From: Roseateles_B flavus
GTDB taxonomy: Bacteria; Pseudomonadota; Gammaproteobacteria; Burkholderiales; Burkholderiaceae_C
Direction of reading: 5' to 3'
Assembly (NCBI RefSeq): GCF_039872765.1
Contig: NZ_JBDPZC010000011.1
Coordinates: forward strand, 1-64,000
Length of the DNA: 64,000 bases
Program-made: the position numbers and the translations under genes
The notes under the pieces: model-generated
Databases searched by the model: none
Seen by the model: only the letters and a program-made list of their open reading frames with translations
What the model was told of the DNA's origin: nothing
In this document: positions 9,000 through 16,306 of the stretch, piece by piece
How the letters are laid out: every line of letters begins with the position of its first letter
How positions within the stretch are numbered: position 1 is the stretch's first letter

Positions 9000-10574
9000 A
9001 TGGTCAACACCCAGCTTTTCCACACGATCAAGGGCGCGCTGCTGCCCGCCGCCACGGCGCGCAATGCGCAGCAGGCGCCGGCCTATGCCTTCAGCCCCCG
9101 CCATCAGCTGGCGCAGCTGGCCGCGACGGGTTGCCTGAGCCGAACCTTCTACGCCTCGGCTGAGGACCAGCTCGAGCAGGTGCTGGCTCTGACGCAGCAG
9201 CTGGAGCCTGCCTTCGTGGCCAAGGCGGCGATCTACGGGCGTCAATCCGGCCACATGAAGGACCTGCCGGCCCTGCTGGCCGCCAGCCTGGCCCAGCGTG
9301 ACGTGGCCCTGCTGAGCCAGGTGTTCTCCCGCGTGGTGGACAACGGCAAGATGCTGCGCAACTTCGTGCAGATCCTGCGCAGCGGCGCGGTGGGTCGCAA
9401 GTCCCTGGGCTCGCGGCCCAAGAAGCTGGTGCAGCAGTGGCTGCTGACGGCTACCGAGAAGCAGCTGCTGAACGCTGCCGTGGGCAACACGCCTTCGCTG
9501 GCGGACGTGGTGAAGATGGTGCACCCCAAGCCCGCCGAGGCCTGGCGTGCCGCCTGGTTCGCCTGGCTGATCGGCCGGCCCTTTGATGAAGCGGCGCTGC
9601 CGCCCATCACCCAGGCCTTCGAACGCTTCAAGCGCGACAGCGCTCGGGGCGTAGCGGCCGAGGTGCCCGAGGTGCCGTTCCAGATGCTGACCGCGCTGGC
9701 GCTGAGCGCTGCCCAGTGGGCGCAGATCGCTCGCCAGGGCTCGTGGCAGATGGTGCGCCAGAACCTGAACACCTTCGCCCGGCACGGCGTGTTCGAGCTG
9801 CCCGGCATGGCCGAGGCCGTGGCCGCCAAGCTGAGCGATGCGCAGGCCGTGGCCAAGGCCAAGGTGATGCCCTACCAGCTGTTGTCGGCCTTCAAGGCGG
9901 CGGGCGAGACCGTGCCAGCGTCGGTGCGCGAGGCGTTGCAGGACGCGATGGAGCTGTCGCTGGCGAATGTGCCGGCGCTTGCCGGCCGTGTGGTGGTGTG
10001 CCCCGACGTATCGGGTTCGATGAGCTCACCCGTCACCGGCCATCGCGGCTCGGCGACCTCGACCACGCGCTGCATCGACCTGGCGGCCCTGGTCGCCGCC
10101 GCCGTGCTGCGCAAGAACCGGCAGGCCCGCGTGCTGCCCTTCGAGCAGGACGTGGTGAAGCTGTCGCTGAACGCTCGCGATTCGGTGATGAGCAATGCCC
10201 AGGCGTTGGCCCGGATCGGCGGTGGTGGGACGAACTGCAGCGCGCCGCTGGCCCTGCTGAACCAGGAGCGCGCGGCGGTCGATGTGGTGATCCTGGTCTC
10301 GGACAACGAGTCCTGGGTCGATGCCCGGCGCCACGGCGCGACGCAGACCCTGCGCGAGTGGGAGGTGCTGAAGCAGCGCAACCCGCAGGCGCGCCTGGTG
10401 TGCATCGACATCCAGCCGTCGGCGAGCACGCAGGCCGCGGAGCGGCGCGACATCCTGAATGTCGGCGGCTTCTCGGACGCGGTGTTCACGATGGTGGCGC
10501 GCTTCGCCGCCGGCACGATGGACGCCGAGCACTGGGTCGGCGAAATTGAAAGGATGCCGCTGGCCGCGCAGTAA
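9000..10574 (+). CDS. rsr: Rsr, TROVE-domain Ro60-like RNA-binding protein
   Basis: 524 residues. The N-terminal TROVE domain of HEAT-like helices (roughly 1-320) forms the ring that binds Y RNA and misfolded RNA ends in Ro60. The C-terminal von Willebrand A-like domain carries the metal site DVSGS at 336-340 and GGGTNCSAP. In bacteria Rsr works with Y RNAs and can tether PNPase for RNA decay. The start at 9000 follows AAGAGGAG; an upstream in-frame start at 8910 would lie inside the sigma-54 promoter and was rejected. The gene is followed directly by four Y-RNA-like units and then rtcB, so it is probably the first gene of an RNA repair operon. Confidence 0.93.
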   Translation: MVNTQLFHTIKGALLPAATARNAQQAPAYAFSPRHQLAQLAATGCLSRTFYASAEDQLEQVLALTQQLEPAFVAKAAIYGRQSGHMKDLPALLAASLAQRDVALLSQVFSRVVDNGKMLRNFVQILRSGAVGRKSLGSRPKKLVQQWLLTATEKQLLNAAVGNTPSLADVVKMVHPKPAEAWRAAWFAWLIGRPFDEAALPPITQAFERFKRDSARGVAAEVPEVPFQMLTALALSAAQWAQIARQGSWQMVRQNLNTFARHGVFELPGMAEAVAAKLSDAQAVAKAKVMPYQLLSAFKAAGETVPASVREALQDAMELSLANVPALAGRVVVCPDVSGSMSSPVTGHRGSATSTTRCIDLAALVAAAVLRKNRQARVLPFEQDVVKLSLNARDSVMSNAQALARIGGGGTNCSAPLALLNQERAAVDVVILVSDNESWVDARRHGATQTLREWEVLKQRNPQARLVCIDIQPSASTQAAERRDILNVGGFSDAVFTMVARFAAGTMDAEHWVGEIERMPLAAQ

Positions 10575-10602
10575 GGCCACGGCAATCAAGGTTGGAAGGT
10601 GT

Positions 10603-10705
10603 CCCGGGCGAATGCCTGCAGGAGTACAGCGCCCCTTGGCCGCGCGGGCCCGCAAGCCCGCAACGGAGACCCCGTAGGCCGCTCCTGCAACTCTTGTCGC
10701 CCGGG
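10603..10705 (+). ncRNA. Y-RNA-like unit 1 (Yrl1)
   Basis: The ends pair as CCCGGGCGA (10603-10611) with TCGCCCGGG (10697-10705). Inside this stem are the shared 5' motif GCGAATGC (10608-10615) and 3' motif TTGTCGC (10694-10700), also found in the next three units. A second perfect stem, TGCAGGAG (10617-10624) with CTCCTGCA (10682-10689), encloses a GC-rich branch including GCGGGC...GCCCGC. No T-loop or D-loop was found, so this unit does not obviously mimic tRNA. It starts 28 bases after the rsr stop. The call rests on structure and context, because bacterial Y RNAs are typically encoded beside rsr. Confidence 0.75.
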
Positions 10706-10735
10706 GCGCTGACCGATCAACACAACACGCGTCGT

Positions 10736-10799
10736 CGCGTGGCGAATGCCGGTGGGACTCCATCCAGAACGTGTCTCACCCACCGTTCGTCGCCACGCG
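10736..10799 (+). ncRNA. Y-RNA-like unit 2 (Yrl2), short form
   Basis: The closing stem is CGCGTGGCGA (10736-10745) with TCGCCACGCG (10790-10799), ten perfect pairs. The motif GCGAATGC is at 10742-10749 and TTCGTCGC, a one-base variant of the 3' motif, at 10786-10793. The inner stem CGGTGGG (10750-10756) with CCCACCG (10779-10785) has a 22-base loop. At 64 bases it has no room for a tRNA-like domain and would be a minimal Ro-binding Y RNA. Same strand and operon as its neighbours. Confidence 0.72.
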
Positions 10800-10813
10800 G
10801 GGGCACAGGTTTT

Positions 10814-10912
10814 GCGCGAATGCAGGCAGGACTACATCCGGTACGCCGGGGGTTCAAGTCCCCAGCTGGGCAACCAGTGGCAGTGTCTTGCCGTCCCTTG
10901 TCGCGCCTTTTT
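10814..10912 (+). ncRNA. Y-RNA-like unit 3 (Yrl3) with T-arm and GCAA-capped acceptor mimic
   Basis: The closing stem GCGCGA (10814-10819) pairs with TCGCGC (10901-10906), followed by CTTTTTG. The motifs GCGAATGC (10816-10823) and TTGTCGC (10898-10904) are present. A second stem, GGCAGGAC (10825-10832) with GTCTTGCC (10885-10892), encloses a tRNA-like part. It contains a T-arm with loop TTCAAGT (10853-10859) and then CTGG-GCAA-CCAG, an acceptor-like stem closed by a GNRA tetraloop. A full D-arm is not seen. This is the layout expected of a reduced YrlA-type tRNA mimic. The T-run could end some transcripts. Confidence 0.8.
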
Positions 10913-10918
10913 GTTTGA

Positions 10919-11061
10919 GATGCCCTGCGGCGAATGCAGGTGGAACTACAGCCTTCGAAGCTCGTGGTCGCGGGTTCGAGTCCCGCCGGTCCCGTATCAG
11001 GGGGACCGTAGCTCAGCGGTAGAGCACGACGTTTCACCGATTCTTGTCGCCACAGGGCATC
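10919..11061 (+). ncRNA. Y-RNA-like unit 4 (Yrl4), circularly permuted tRNA mimic
   Basis: The outer stem is GATGCCCTG-C-GGCGA (10919-10933) with TCGCC-A-CAGGGCATC (11047-11061). The second stem is GGTGGAAC (10939-10946) with GTTTCACC (11031-11038). Between them lies a near-perfect tRNA in permuted order. The T-arm GCGGG-TTCGAGT-CCCGC (10970-10986) comes first, then the 3' acceptor strand CGGTCCC (10987-10993) and a short loop. The 5' acceptor strand GGGACCG (11002-11008), TA and the D-arm GCTC-AGCGGTA-GAGC (11011-11025) follow. The acceptor stem has seven perfect pairs and is closed by a loop, so it cannot be charged. The tRNA elbow should form and attract tRNA-modifying enzymes, as known for YrlA-type Y RNAs. 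Confidence 0.88.
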
Positions 11062-11073
11062 GCTTTTGATTTC

Positions 11074-11235
11074 GGGCGCGCTGGCACAGAAGGGAGCGCC
11101 ACTGCCAAAAATGTGGGTCATGCCGGCAGCCTGGGTAAGACCAGGTGCAGCAGGCAAGTGGGTGGGCGAGCACGGTTGAGGATGCAGGTGCTGGTTGCTG
11201 CATTGATGCGGGTTCGAATCCCGTCGCGTCCACCA
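11074..11235 (+). ncRNA. Large tRNA-like RNA with canonical ends and encoded CCA
   Basis: The 5' strand GGGCGCG (11074-11080) pairs with CGCGTCC (11225-11231, one G-U), followed by discriminator A and CCA (11233-11235). The T-arm GCGGG-TTCGAAT-CCCGT is at 11208-11224. A class-II-like D-arm begins TGGC at 11082, with A14, G15, G18-G19 and A21 equivalents. The stem CTGCC/GGCAG (11102-11106, 11125-11129) holds an 18-base loop instead of seven. The variable region of about 78 bases folds as CCTGG/CCAGG and TGCAGCA/TGCTGCA hairpins. It is therefore not an ordinary tRNA. It ends 33 bases before rtcB. It may be a Y-RNA relative, an RNase P/Z processing site, or a decoy or substrate for the repair enzymes. 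Confidence 0.6.
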
Positions 11236-11268
11236 ACAGACAATGAACGAAGAAGAACAGAGGAAGTC

Positions 11269-12486
11269 ATGAACTACAAGATCGAAAAGCCCGAGGGGGG
11301 CGTCCCCATCAAGATGTGGACCAAGGGCGTGCCCGTCGAGCCCGAGGCCATGCAGCAGCTGAGCAATGCTGCCAAGCTGCCCATCGTCTTCAAGCACGTC
11401 GCCGCCATGCCCGACGTCCACCTGGGCATCGGCGCCACCGTCGGCTCGGTGATCCCCACGCTGAAGGCCATCATCCCGGCCGCGGTGGGGGTGGACATCG
11501 GCTGCGGCATGATGGCCGCCAAGACCACGCTGCGTGCCGAGGACCTGCCGGACAACCTCGCCGCGCTGCGCTCGGCCATCGAGCGTGCCGTGCCGCACGG
11601 CCTGACGCCCAAGCACCGCGGCCGCGACGCCGGCAGCTGGGAGCACCCGCCCGCCCTGGTGGACCAGGCCTGGGCCACGCTGGTGGACGAGTTCGAGGCG
11701 CTGTGCGAGCTGCACCCGCGCCTGAAGAAAACCAACAACCACAAGCACCTGGGCACGCTGGGCACGGGCAACCACTTCATCGAGGTCTGCCTCGACGAGG
11801 CGGGCTTCGTGTGGTTCATGCTGCACTCGGGCTCGCGCGGCGTGGGCAATGCCATCGGCACCCACTTCATCGAGCTGGCCAAGAAGGACGCCGAGCGCCA
11901 CCAGCGCAATCTGCCCGACCAGGACCTGGCCTACTTCGAGGAAGGCGCCCAGTACTTCGGCGACTACGTGCGTGGCGTGTCCTGGGCCCAGAAGTTCGCG
12001 ATGAAGAACCGCGAGGTGATGATGGCCCACCTGATCGCCACGGTGCGATCGGTGATTCCCAAGCCCTTCGAAGCCCATGTGGAGGCGGTGAACTGCCACC
12101 ACAACTATGTGCAGCAGGAGCGCCACTTCGGGCAGGACGTCTTCGTGACCCGCAAGGGCGCCGTGAGCGCCAGGCGAGGCCAGATGGGCATCATCCCCGG
12201 CAGCATGGGCGCCCGCAGCTACATCGTGCGCGGCCTGGGCAACCCGGAGAGCTTCGAGAGCTGCAGCCACGGCGCGGGCCGCGTCATGAGCCGCACCAAG
12301 GCCAAGAAGCTGTTCACCGTGGCGGACCAGGTCAAGGCGACCGAGGGCGTGGAATGCCGCAAGGATGCCAACGTGATCGACGAGATCCCCATGGCCTACA
12401 AGGACATCGACGCCGTCATGGCCGCGCAGAGCGACCTGGTGGAGGTGGTGCACACGCTGAAGCAGGTGGTGTGCGTGAAGGGATGA
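11269..12486 (+). CDS. rtcB: RtcB, RNA-splicing/repair ligase
   Basis: 405 residues. The enzyme joins 2',3'-cyclic-phosphate or 3'-phosphate RNA ends to 5'-OH ends using GTP and manganese. DIGCGM carries the metal-binding Cys79, and SHGAGR carries the nucleophilic His334 that becomes guanylylated. Metal-site histidines are in LGTGNHFIE and LHSGSRGVG. The start at 11269 (MNYKIEKPEGG) has AGAGGA upstream; the longer open frame would translate the upstream tRNA-like RNA. The length is that of the short E. coli-type RtcB. It is co-oriented with rsr and the RNA array. Confidence 0.96.
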   Translation: MNYKIEKPEGGVPIKMWTKGVPVEPEAMQQLSNAAKLPIVFKHVAAMPDVHLGIGATVGSVIPTLKAIIPAAVGVDIGCGMMAAKTTLRAEDLPDNLAALRSAIERAVPHGLTPKHRGRDAGSWEHPPALVDQAWATLVDEFEALCELHPRLKKTNNHKHLGTLGTGNHFIEVCLDEAGFVWFMLHSGSRGVGNAIGTHFIELAKKDAERHQRNLPDQDLAYFEEGAQYFGDYVRGVSWAQKFAMKNREVMMAHLIATVRSVIPKPFEAHVEAVNCHHNYVQQERHFGQDVFVTRKGAVSARRGQMGIIPGSMGARSYIVRGLGNPESFESCSHGAGRVMSRTKAKKLFTVADQVKATEGVECRKDANVIDEIPMAYKDIDAVMAAQSDLVEVVHTLKQVVCVKG

Positions 12487-12490
12487 GCGC

Positions 12491-12797
12491 GAGCACCTCT
12501 ACGGCGAGCAGGTGCGCTACAAGAAGTACCTGTATGTGATCCGGCCGCTTCTGGCTGCGCGCTGGATACGCGAGGGGCGCGGCGTGCCGCCCATGCGCTT
12601 TGCCGAGCTGGCCAGCGACGCCAAGGTGCTGGAAGAGCCCGCGCTGGACCGTGCTGCACGACGTCATCGAGGCTGAGCTGGCTCATATCTTGAGCCACCA
12701 GCCCGAGCAGGGCCCCCGGGCCGACGGTCGGCCGCTGGACCGGTACCTTCAGGAGACGGTCCTGCATGTCGACGGTCCGGGCGGGACTGGCGTCTGA
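12491..12797 (+). pseudogene. Broken RlaP-type nucleotidyltransferase gene
   Basis: Starting five bases after the rtcB stop, one frame reads EHLYGEQVRYKKYLYVIRP and continues LLAARWIREGRGVPPMRFAEL. This matches the C-terminal half of the COG3541/PF10127 nucleotidyltransferase family, which is linked to RNA ligases. Near 12645-12655 homology moves to another frame (VLHDVIEAELAHIL... to the stop at 12797), indicating a frameshift. The N-terminal catalytic half is missing altogether. Functional relatives often sit between rtcB and rtcA, so this is a decayed member of the locus. The family assignment is from memory of the RYKKYxYVxRPLLA motif. Confidence 0.65.
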
Positions 12798-12818
12798 ACG
12801 AAAAGAAGAGAGAAGACC

Positions 12819-13865
12819 ATGATTGAAATCGACGGCTCCACCGGCGAGGGCGGTGGGCAGATCCTGAGGACCTCGCTGGCCCTGGCCATGTGCACCGGTC
12901 AGGCTTTCGAGCTGAGCCGCATTCGTGCCGGCCGCCCCAAGCCCGGCCTGATGCGCCAGCACCTGACCTGCGTGAACGCAGCGACCGAGGTGTGCGGCGC
13001 GCAAGTGCAGGGCGCCGAACTGAACTCGCAGTCCCTGCGCTTCGTGCCGGGCCCGGTGCGGGCGGGGGACTATGCCTTCAACGTCGGCACGGCGGGCAGC
13101 TGCACCCTGGTGCTGCAGACCGTCTGGCCGGCGCTGATGATGGCCATGGCGCCCAGCCGCGTGAAGCTGGGCGGCGGCACGCACAACCCCATGGCGCCGC
13201 CCTTCCATTTCCTGGCCCGCAGCTATGCGCCCTTGCTGCGCCGTCTGGGCGCGGAGGCCGACCTCGTGCTGCGCCGCCTGGGTTTCTATCCCGCCGGCGG
13301 AGGCGAGATCGAGGCCCTCATCCGGCCGGCGCGGGACCTGCTCCAGCCCTTCGACGTGAACGAGCGCGGTGCCCTGCGCGAGTCCCACGCCGAGTGCTTC
13401 GCGCCCGCCCTGCCGCGCTCCGTCGCGCGCCGCGAGCTGCAGCAGCTGTGCGCGCTCCTGGACTGGCCCGAGGCGCAGCTGCGCGAGGTCGCCACGCGGC
13501 AGAACGAAGGGCCGGGCAACGCCCTGATCGCGACCCTTGAGTACGAGCACGTCACCGAAGTCTTCACGGCCTTTGGCGAGAAGGGGGTGAGCAGCGAGCA
13601 GGTGGCGCAGGCCGTGGCGAACGAGCTGCGGGCCTACGAGGCCGGTGAGGCGGCGCTGGGCCCGCACCTGGCGGACCAGTGGGCCCTGCCGCTGGCCCTG
13701 GCCCTGTGGCAGCGCGGCGGCCAGGCGTCCTACACCTGCACCGAGCTGACGCCGCATGCGAGGACGAACTTCGAGGTGATCGAGCGATTCCTGCCGGTGC
13801 GGTTCTCGGCAACGCCCGTCGGACACGAGGGCAGCGCCTGGCAGGTCCAGGCCCGGGCGCTCTAG
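12819..13865 (+). CDS. rtcA: RtcA, RNA 3'-terminal phosphate cyclase
   Basis: 348 residues. RtcA uses ATP to turn RNA 3'-phosphate ends into 2',3'-cyclic phosphate, a substrate end for RtcB. The family start IDGSTGEGGGQILR, GTAGSCTLVLQT, and the HNPMAPPFHFL and FYPAGGGE segments are present. The nucleophilic histidine is expected at His313 in TPHARTNFEVIERFLPVRF, aligned with His309 of the E. coli enzyme. A purine-rich ribosome site (AAGAGAGAAG) precedes the ATG. It is the last gene of the RNA repair operon and converges on an SDR gene 16 bases away. Confidence 0.95.
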   Translation: MIEIDGSTGEGGGQILRTSLALAMCTGQAFELSRIRAGRPKPGLMRQHLTCVNAATEVCGAQVQGAELNSQSLRFVPGPVRAGDYAFNVGTAGSCTLVLQTVWPALMMAMAPSRVKLGGGTHNPMAPPFHFLARSYAPLLRRLGAEADLVLRRLGFYPAGGGEIEALIRPARDLLQPFDVNERGALRESHAECFAPALPRSVARRELQQLCALLDWPEAQLREVATRQNEGPGNALIATLEYEHVTEVFTAFGEKGVSSEQVAQAVANELRAYEAGEAALGPHLADQWALPLALALWQRGGQASYTCTELTPHARTNFEVIERFLPVRFSATPVGHEGSAWQVQARAL

Positions 13866-13881
13866 CGAGGGCGGGCGGGCC

Positions 13882-14655
13882 TCAATTCCTCCCCGCCATC
13901 ACCCCCCCGTCCACATCCCACACCGCCCCCGTCACCCAGCCGGCCTTGTCGGACAGCAGGAAGGCGATGGCCTCGGCCACGTCCTGCGGCTGGCCCACGC
14001 GGCCGATGGGGTGGAAGCTGTGGAAGCCCTGCAGCGTGGCGGCCACCTGGTCCCTGGGGATGAAACGCTCGTAGACGGGCGTCTCCACGATGGCCGGCGA
14101 GACGGCGTTGACGCGGATGCGGTGCGGCGCCAGCTCCATGGCCAGGTGCTGGGTCAGCGCATGCAGGCCGGCCTTGGCCATGGAATAGGCCGAGGAGGGC
14201 GTGGCCGCGATGGCCTGGCGCGCCCACATGGAGCCGATGTTGACGATGGCGCCCGGCCGCCCCTGGCCCACCCACTGCCGCGTCACGGCCTGGGTGATGA
14301 AGAAGAAGGCCTTGTTCAGGGCCATGTAGCGCTCGTAGTCGGCGGCCTCGTGGTCCAGGAACGGTTTGGGGAAGAAGACGCCGGCGGCATTGACCAGCAG
14401 GTCGATGTCGGCATGCCGGCTGCGCAGCACCTCCAGCAGGGCGGCCACGCCCTGGTCGCTGCCCAGGTCCGCCGTGATGGCCTGCACGGGGCCCAGCGTG
14501 GCCAGCTGCGCCCGCGCGGCCTCCGCCTTGCCGGCGTCATGGCCGACGATCACCGCGCTGCCGCCCTGGCCCAGCACCAGGCGTGCGGTCTCCAGACCCA
14601 TGCCGCTCGTCCCACCCAGCACCAGCAGCTTCCTGCCTTGAAATGCATCACTCAT
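13882..14655 (-). CDS. Short-chain dehydrogenase/reductase
   Basis: A 257-residue classical SDR. The cofactor motif GGTSGMG is at 14-20, NAAG at about 90 and the catalytic Ser-Tyr-Lys set in NIGS...YSMAK. The C-terminal ends with the usual VTGAVWDVDGG. It is a soluble NAD(P)H-dependent oxidoreductase of unknown substrate. It is divergently transcribed from a LysR-type regulator across 201 bases, the usual arrangement for a regulator and its target. Confidence 0.88.
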   Translation of the reverse strand: MSDAFQGRKLLVLGGTSGMGLETARLVLGQGGSAVIVGHDAGKAEAARAQLATLGPVQAITADLGSDQGVAALLEVLRSRHADIDLLVNAAGVFFPKPFLDHEAADYERYMALNKAFFFITQAVTRQWVGQGRPGAIVNIGSMWARQAIAATPSSAYSMAKAGLHALTQHLAMELAPHRIRVNAVSPAIVETPVYERFIPRDQVAATLQGFHSFHPIGRVGQPQDVAEAIAFLLSDKAGWVTGAVWDVDGGVMAGRN

Positions 14656-14856
14656 CGCAAACCTCTTCTGTCCTTGGAGTTGACACCGACGGGGCGCGAG
14701 CGGATGAGAAAGAAAAGCTATCCAGCCCGGACCCGCCGACTGACGGAACGACCCGGTCGCCTGCTGGAGGCGTGCTCAGTCGTCGGAATGGATTCTTCGC
14801 GTCGGCCCTCAGGGTGACAAGCGAGATAATCTGTCCGCACGGGAAAGAAAATCTTC

Positions 14857-15783
14857 ATGAACGGCAAGACCCTGGTCCACCTCAACGCCCTGCGGGCCTT
14901 CGAGGCCTCGGCGCGGCACCAGAGCTTTGCGCTGGCGGCCGGTGAGCTGCATGTCACGCCCGCGGCCGTGGGGCAGCTGGTGCGCTCGCTGGAGGACTGG
15001 CTGGGCACGCCGCTGTTCCTGCGCGGCAGCAGCGGCCGCGCCCGCCTGCAGCCCACCGAGGCGGCTGAGCGCGCGCTGCCGGACATCCGCGCCGGATTGG
15101 ATCGCCTGGCCATGGGCATGGAGCGGCTGCGGGAAAGTGCGGGCCACGGGGTGCTGACCCTGACGGTCAGCCCGGCCTTCGCGGCCAAGTGGCTGCTGCC
15201 GCGCCTGGAGCGCTTCCAGCAGCGCCACCCCGACACGGACGTCCGCCTGGAAACCCGGCTGAAGGCGGTGGACTTCCTCGCGCAGCGGGTGGACATCGGC
15301 GTGCGCTACGGCCTGGGCCACTGGCCTGGGCTGAGCGCGGTGAAGCTGCTGGACGAAGACCTGTTCCCCGTCTGCGCGCCGCGCCTGCTGCAGTCGCAGG
15401 ACCGCCTGCGCCAGCCCGAGGACCTGCTGCGCGAGACGCTGATCCACGATGAATCCATGGACGACCACGCTGGCTTCCCCGGCTGGGCGAGCTGGCTGGA
15501 GGCCGCTGGTGTGCGCACCCGCCTGTCGCGCTGCCCCCTGCGCATCAACAACTCGGCCGCCGTGCTGCAGGCCGCGGCGGAGGGCCAGGGCGTGGCGCTG
15601 GCCCGCAGCGTGATGGTCCGGGACGACCTGGCCGCGGGGCGGCTGGTCCGGCTCTTCCCCGAGGTGCCGTACCGCTCGCCGCTGTCCTACTACGTGGTCT
15701 ACCGCGGCGAATGCGCCGGCCTGCCCCGTCTCGCGGCCTTTCGCGACTGGCTGCTGGAGGAGGCGGCCCGGCCGCTCGCCTGA
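14857..15783 (+). CDS. LysR-family transcriptional regulator (GcvA-like)
   Basis: 308 residues with an N-terminal winged helix-turn-helix (LNALRAFEASARHQSFALAAGELHVTPAAVGQ, written here as its two halves LNALRAFEASARHQSF and ALAAGELHVTPAAVGQ) and a periplasmic-binding-like effector domain. The form resembles the GcvA/AmpR subgroup. It probably controls the divergent SDR gene. No clear T-n11-A operator was pinned down in the shared 201-base region. The effector is unknown. Confidence 0.88.
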   Translation: MNGKTLVHLNALRAFEASARHQSFALAAGELHVTPAAVGQLVRSLEDWLGTPLFLRGSSGRARLQPTEAAERALPDIRAGLDRLAMGMERLRESAGHGVLTLTVSPAFAAKWLLPRLERFQQRHPDTDVRLETRLKAVDFLAQRVDIGVRYGLGHWPGLSAVKLLDEDLFPVCAPRLLQSQDRLRQPEDLLRETLIHDESMDDHAGFPGWASWLEAAGVRTRLSRCPLRINNSAAVLQAAAEGQGVALARSVMVRDDLAAGRLVRLFPEVPYRSPLSYYVVYRGECAGLPRLAAFRDWLLEEAARPLA

Positions 15784-15802
15784 AGCTTGCCGCGGCAGGG
15801 GC

Positions 15803-16213
15803 TCACTCCAGCGGCACCTGCGCATCCTCCCGCGTGTTCACCTCGATCACCAGCCCGCCCGGGGCCTCGCAGAAGAAGCGCGTGCCGCGCATGGCGTGGT
15901 GCAGGGTCTGCGTGAAGCGAACGCCCTGGGCGGTGAAGCGCTCGAAGAGATCGACCACGGCCTGGCGGGTCGGCAGCTCGAAGCCGATGTGAAAGTTGTG
16001 CGGCCAGTCGACGGCGCTGAGGCCGTGCAGGCGGCCGTCCTCGATGACGATGTCGAATCCCTGGTGCTTGAGGAAGTTGAAGGCGCCCATGCGGCGCACG
16101 GTGCAGCCCAGCTGCTGCTCGAAGAAGGCGGTGGTGGCCTCCAGGTCGGGGGCAGGGAAGCTGAGGTGGTTGAGGGTCTGGGTGGCGGGGGCCTGGTGGC
16201 GGGACTGGGACAT
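15803..16213 (-). CDS. VOC/glyoxalase-like protein
   Basis: 136 residues from the ATG at 16213, preceded by GGAGA at good spacing; an ATG 15 bases upstream has a worse context. There are two beta-alpha-beta-beta-beta modules of the vicinal oxygen chelate fold: LNHLSFPAPDLEATTAFFE at the start and FFCEAPGGLVIEVN near the end. Possible metal ligands are the first-strand His, the HIGF histidine and the final Glu. The substrate is unknown. It converges on the LysR gene. Confidence 0.8.
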   Translation of the reverse strand: MSQSRHQAPATQTLNHLSFPAPDLEATTAFFEQQLGCTVRRMGAFNFLKHQGFDIVIEDGRLHGLSAVDWPHNFHIGFELPTRQAVVDLFERFTAQGVRFTQTLHHAMRGTRFFCEAPGGLVIEVNTREDAQVPLE

Positions 16214-16306
16214 GGAATCTCCGTGCATTGAAAAGTCCGCCCATGCTAGGGAGCGGCTCCCCGGCCCGGTACTCGCATCCCGGCCGCACCTACCCGGCCG
16301 GTGGAA

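Noticed and set aside
11074..11235. tmRNA or an ordinary intron-containing tRNA
   Set aside because: No tag reading frame or pseudoknot pattern, length too short for tmRNA; removing any single block does not restore a seven-base anticodon loop and a normal variable region together.
11044..11268. N-terminal extension of RtcB by 75 residues
   Set aside because: The extension would translate the CCA-ended tRNA-like RNA; RtcB proteins begin at MNYKIEKPEGG and a ribosome site precedes that ATG.
10575..11268. CRISPR array suggested by spaced repeats
   Set aside because: The repeated motifs are the two ends of structured RNAs of unequal size (64-143 bases), not identical repeats with uniform spacers.
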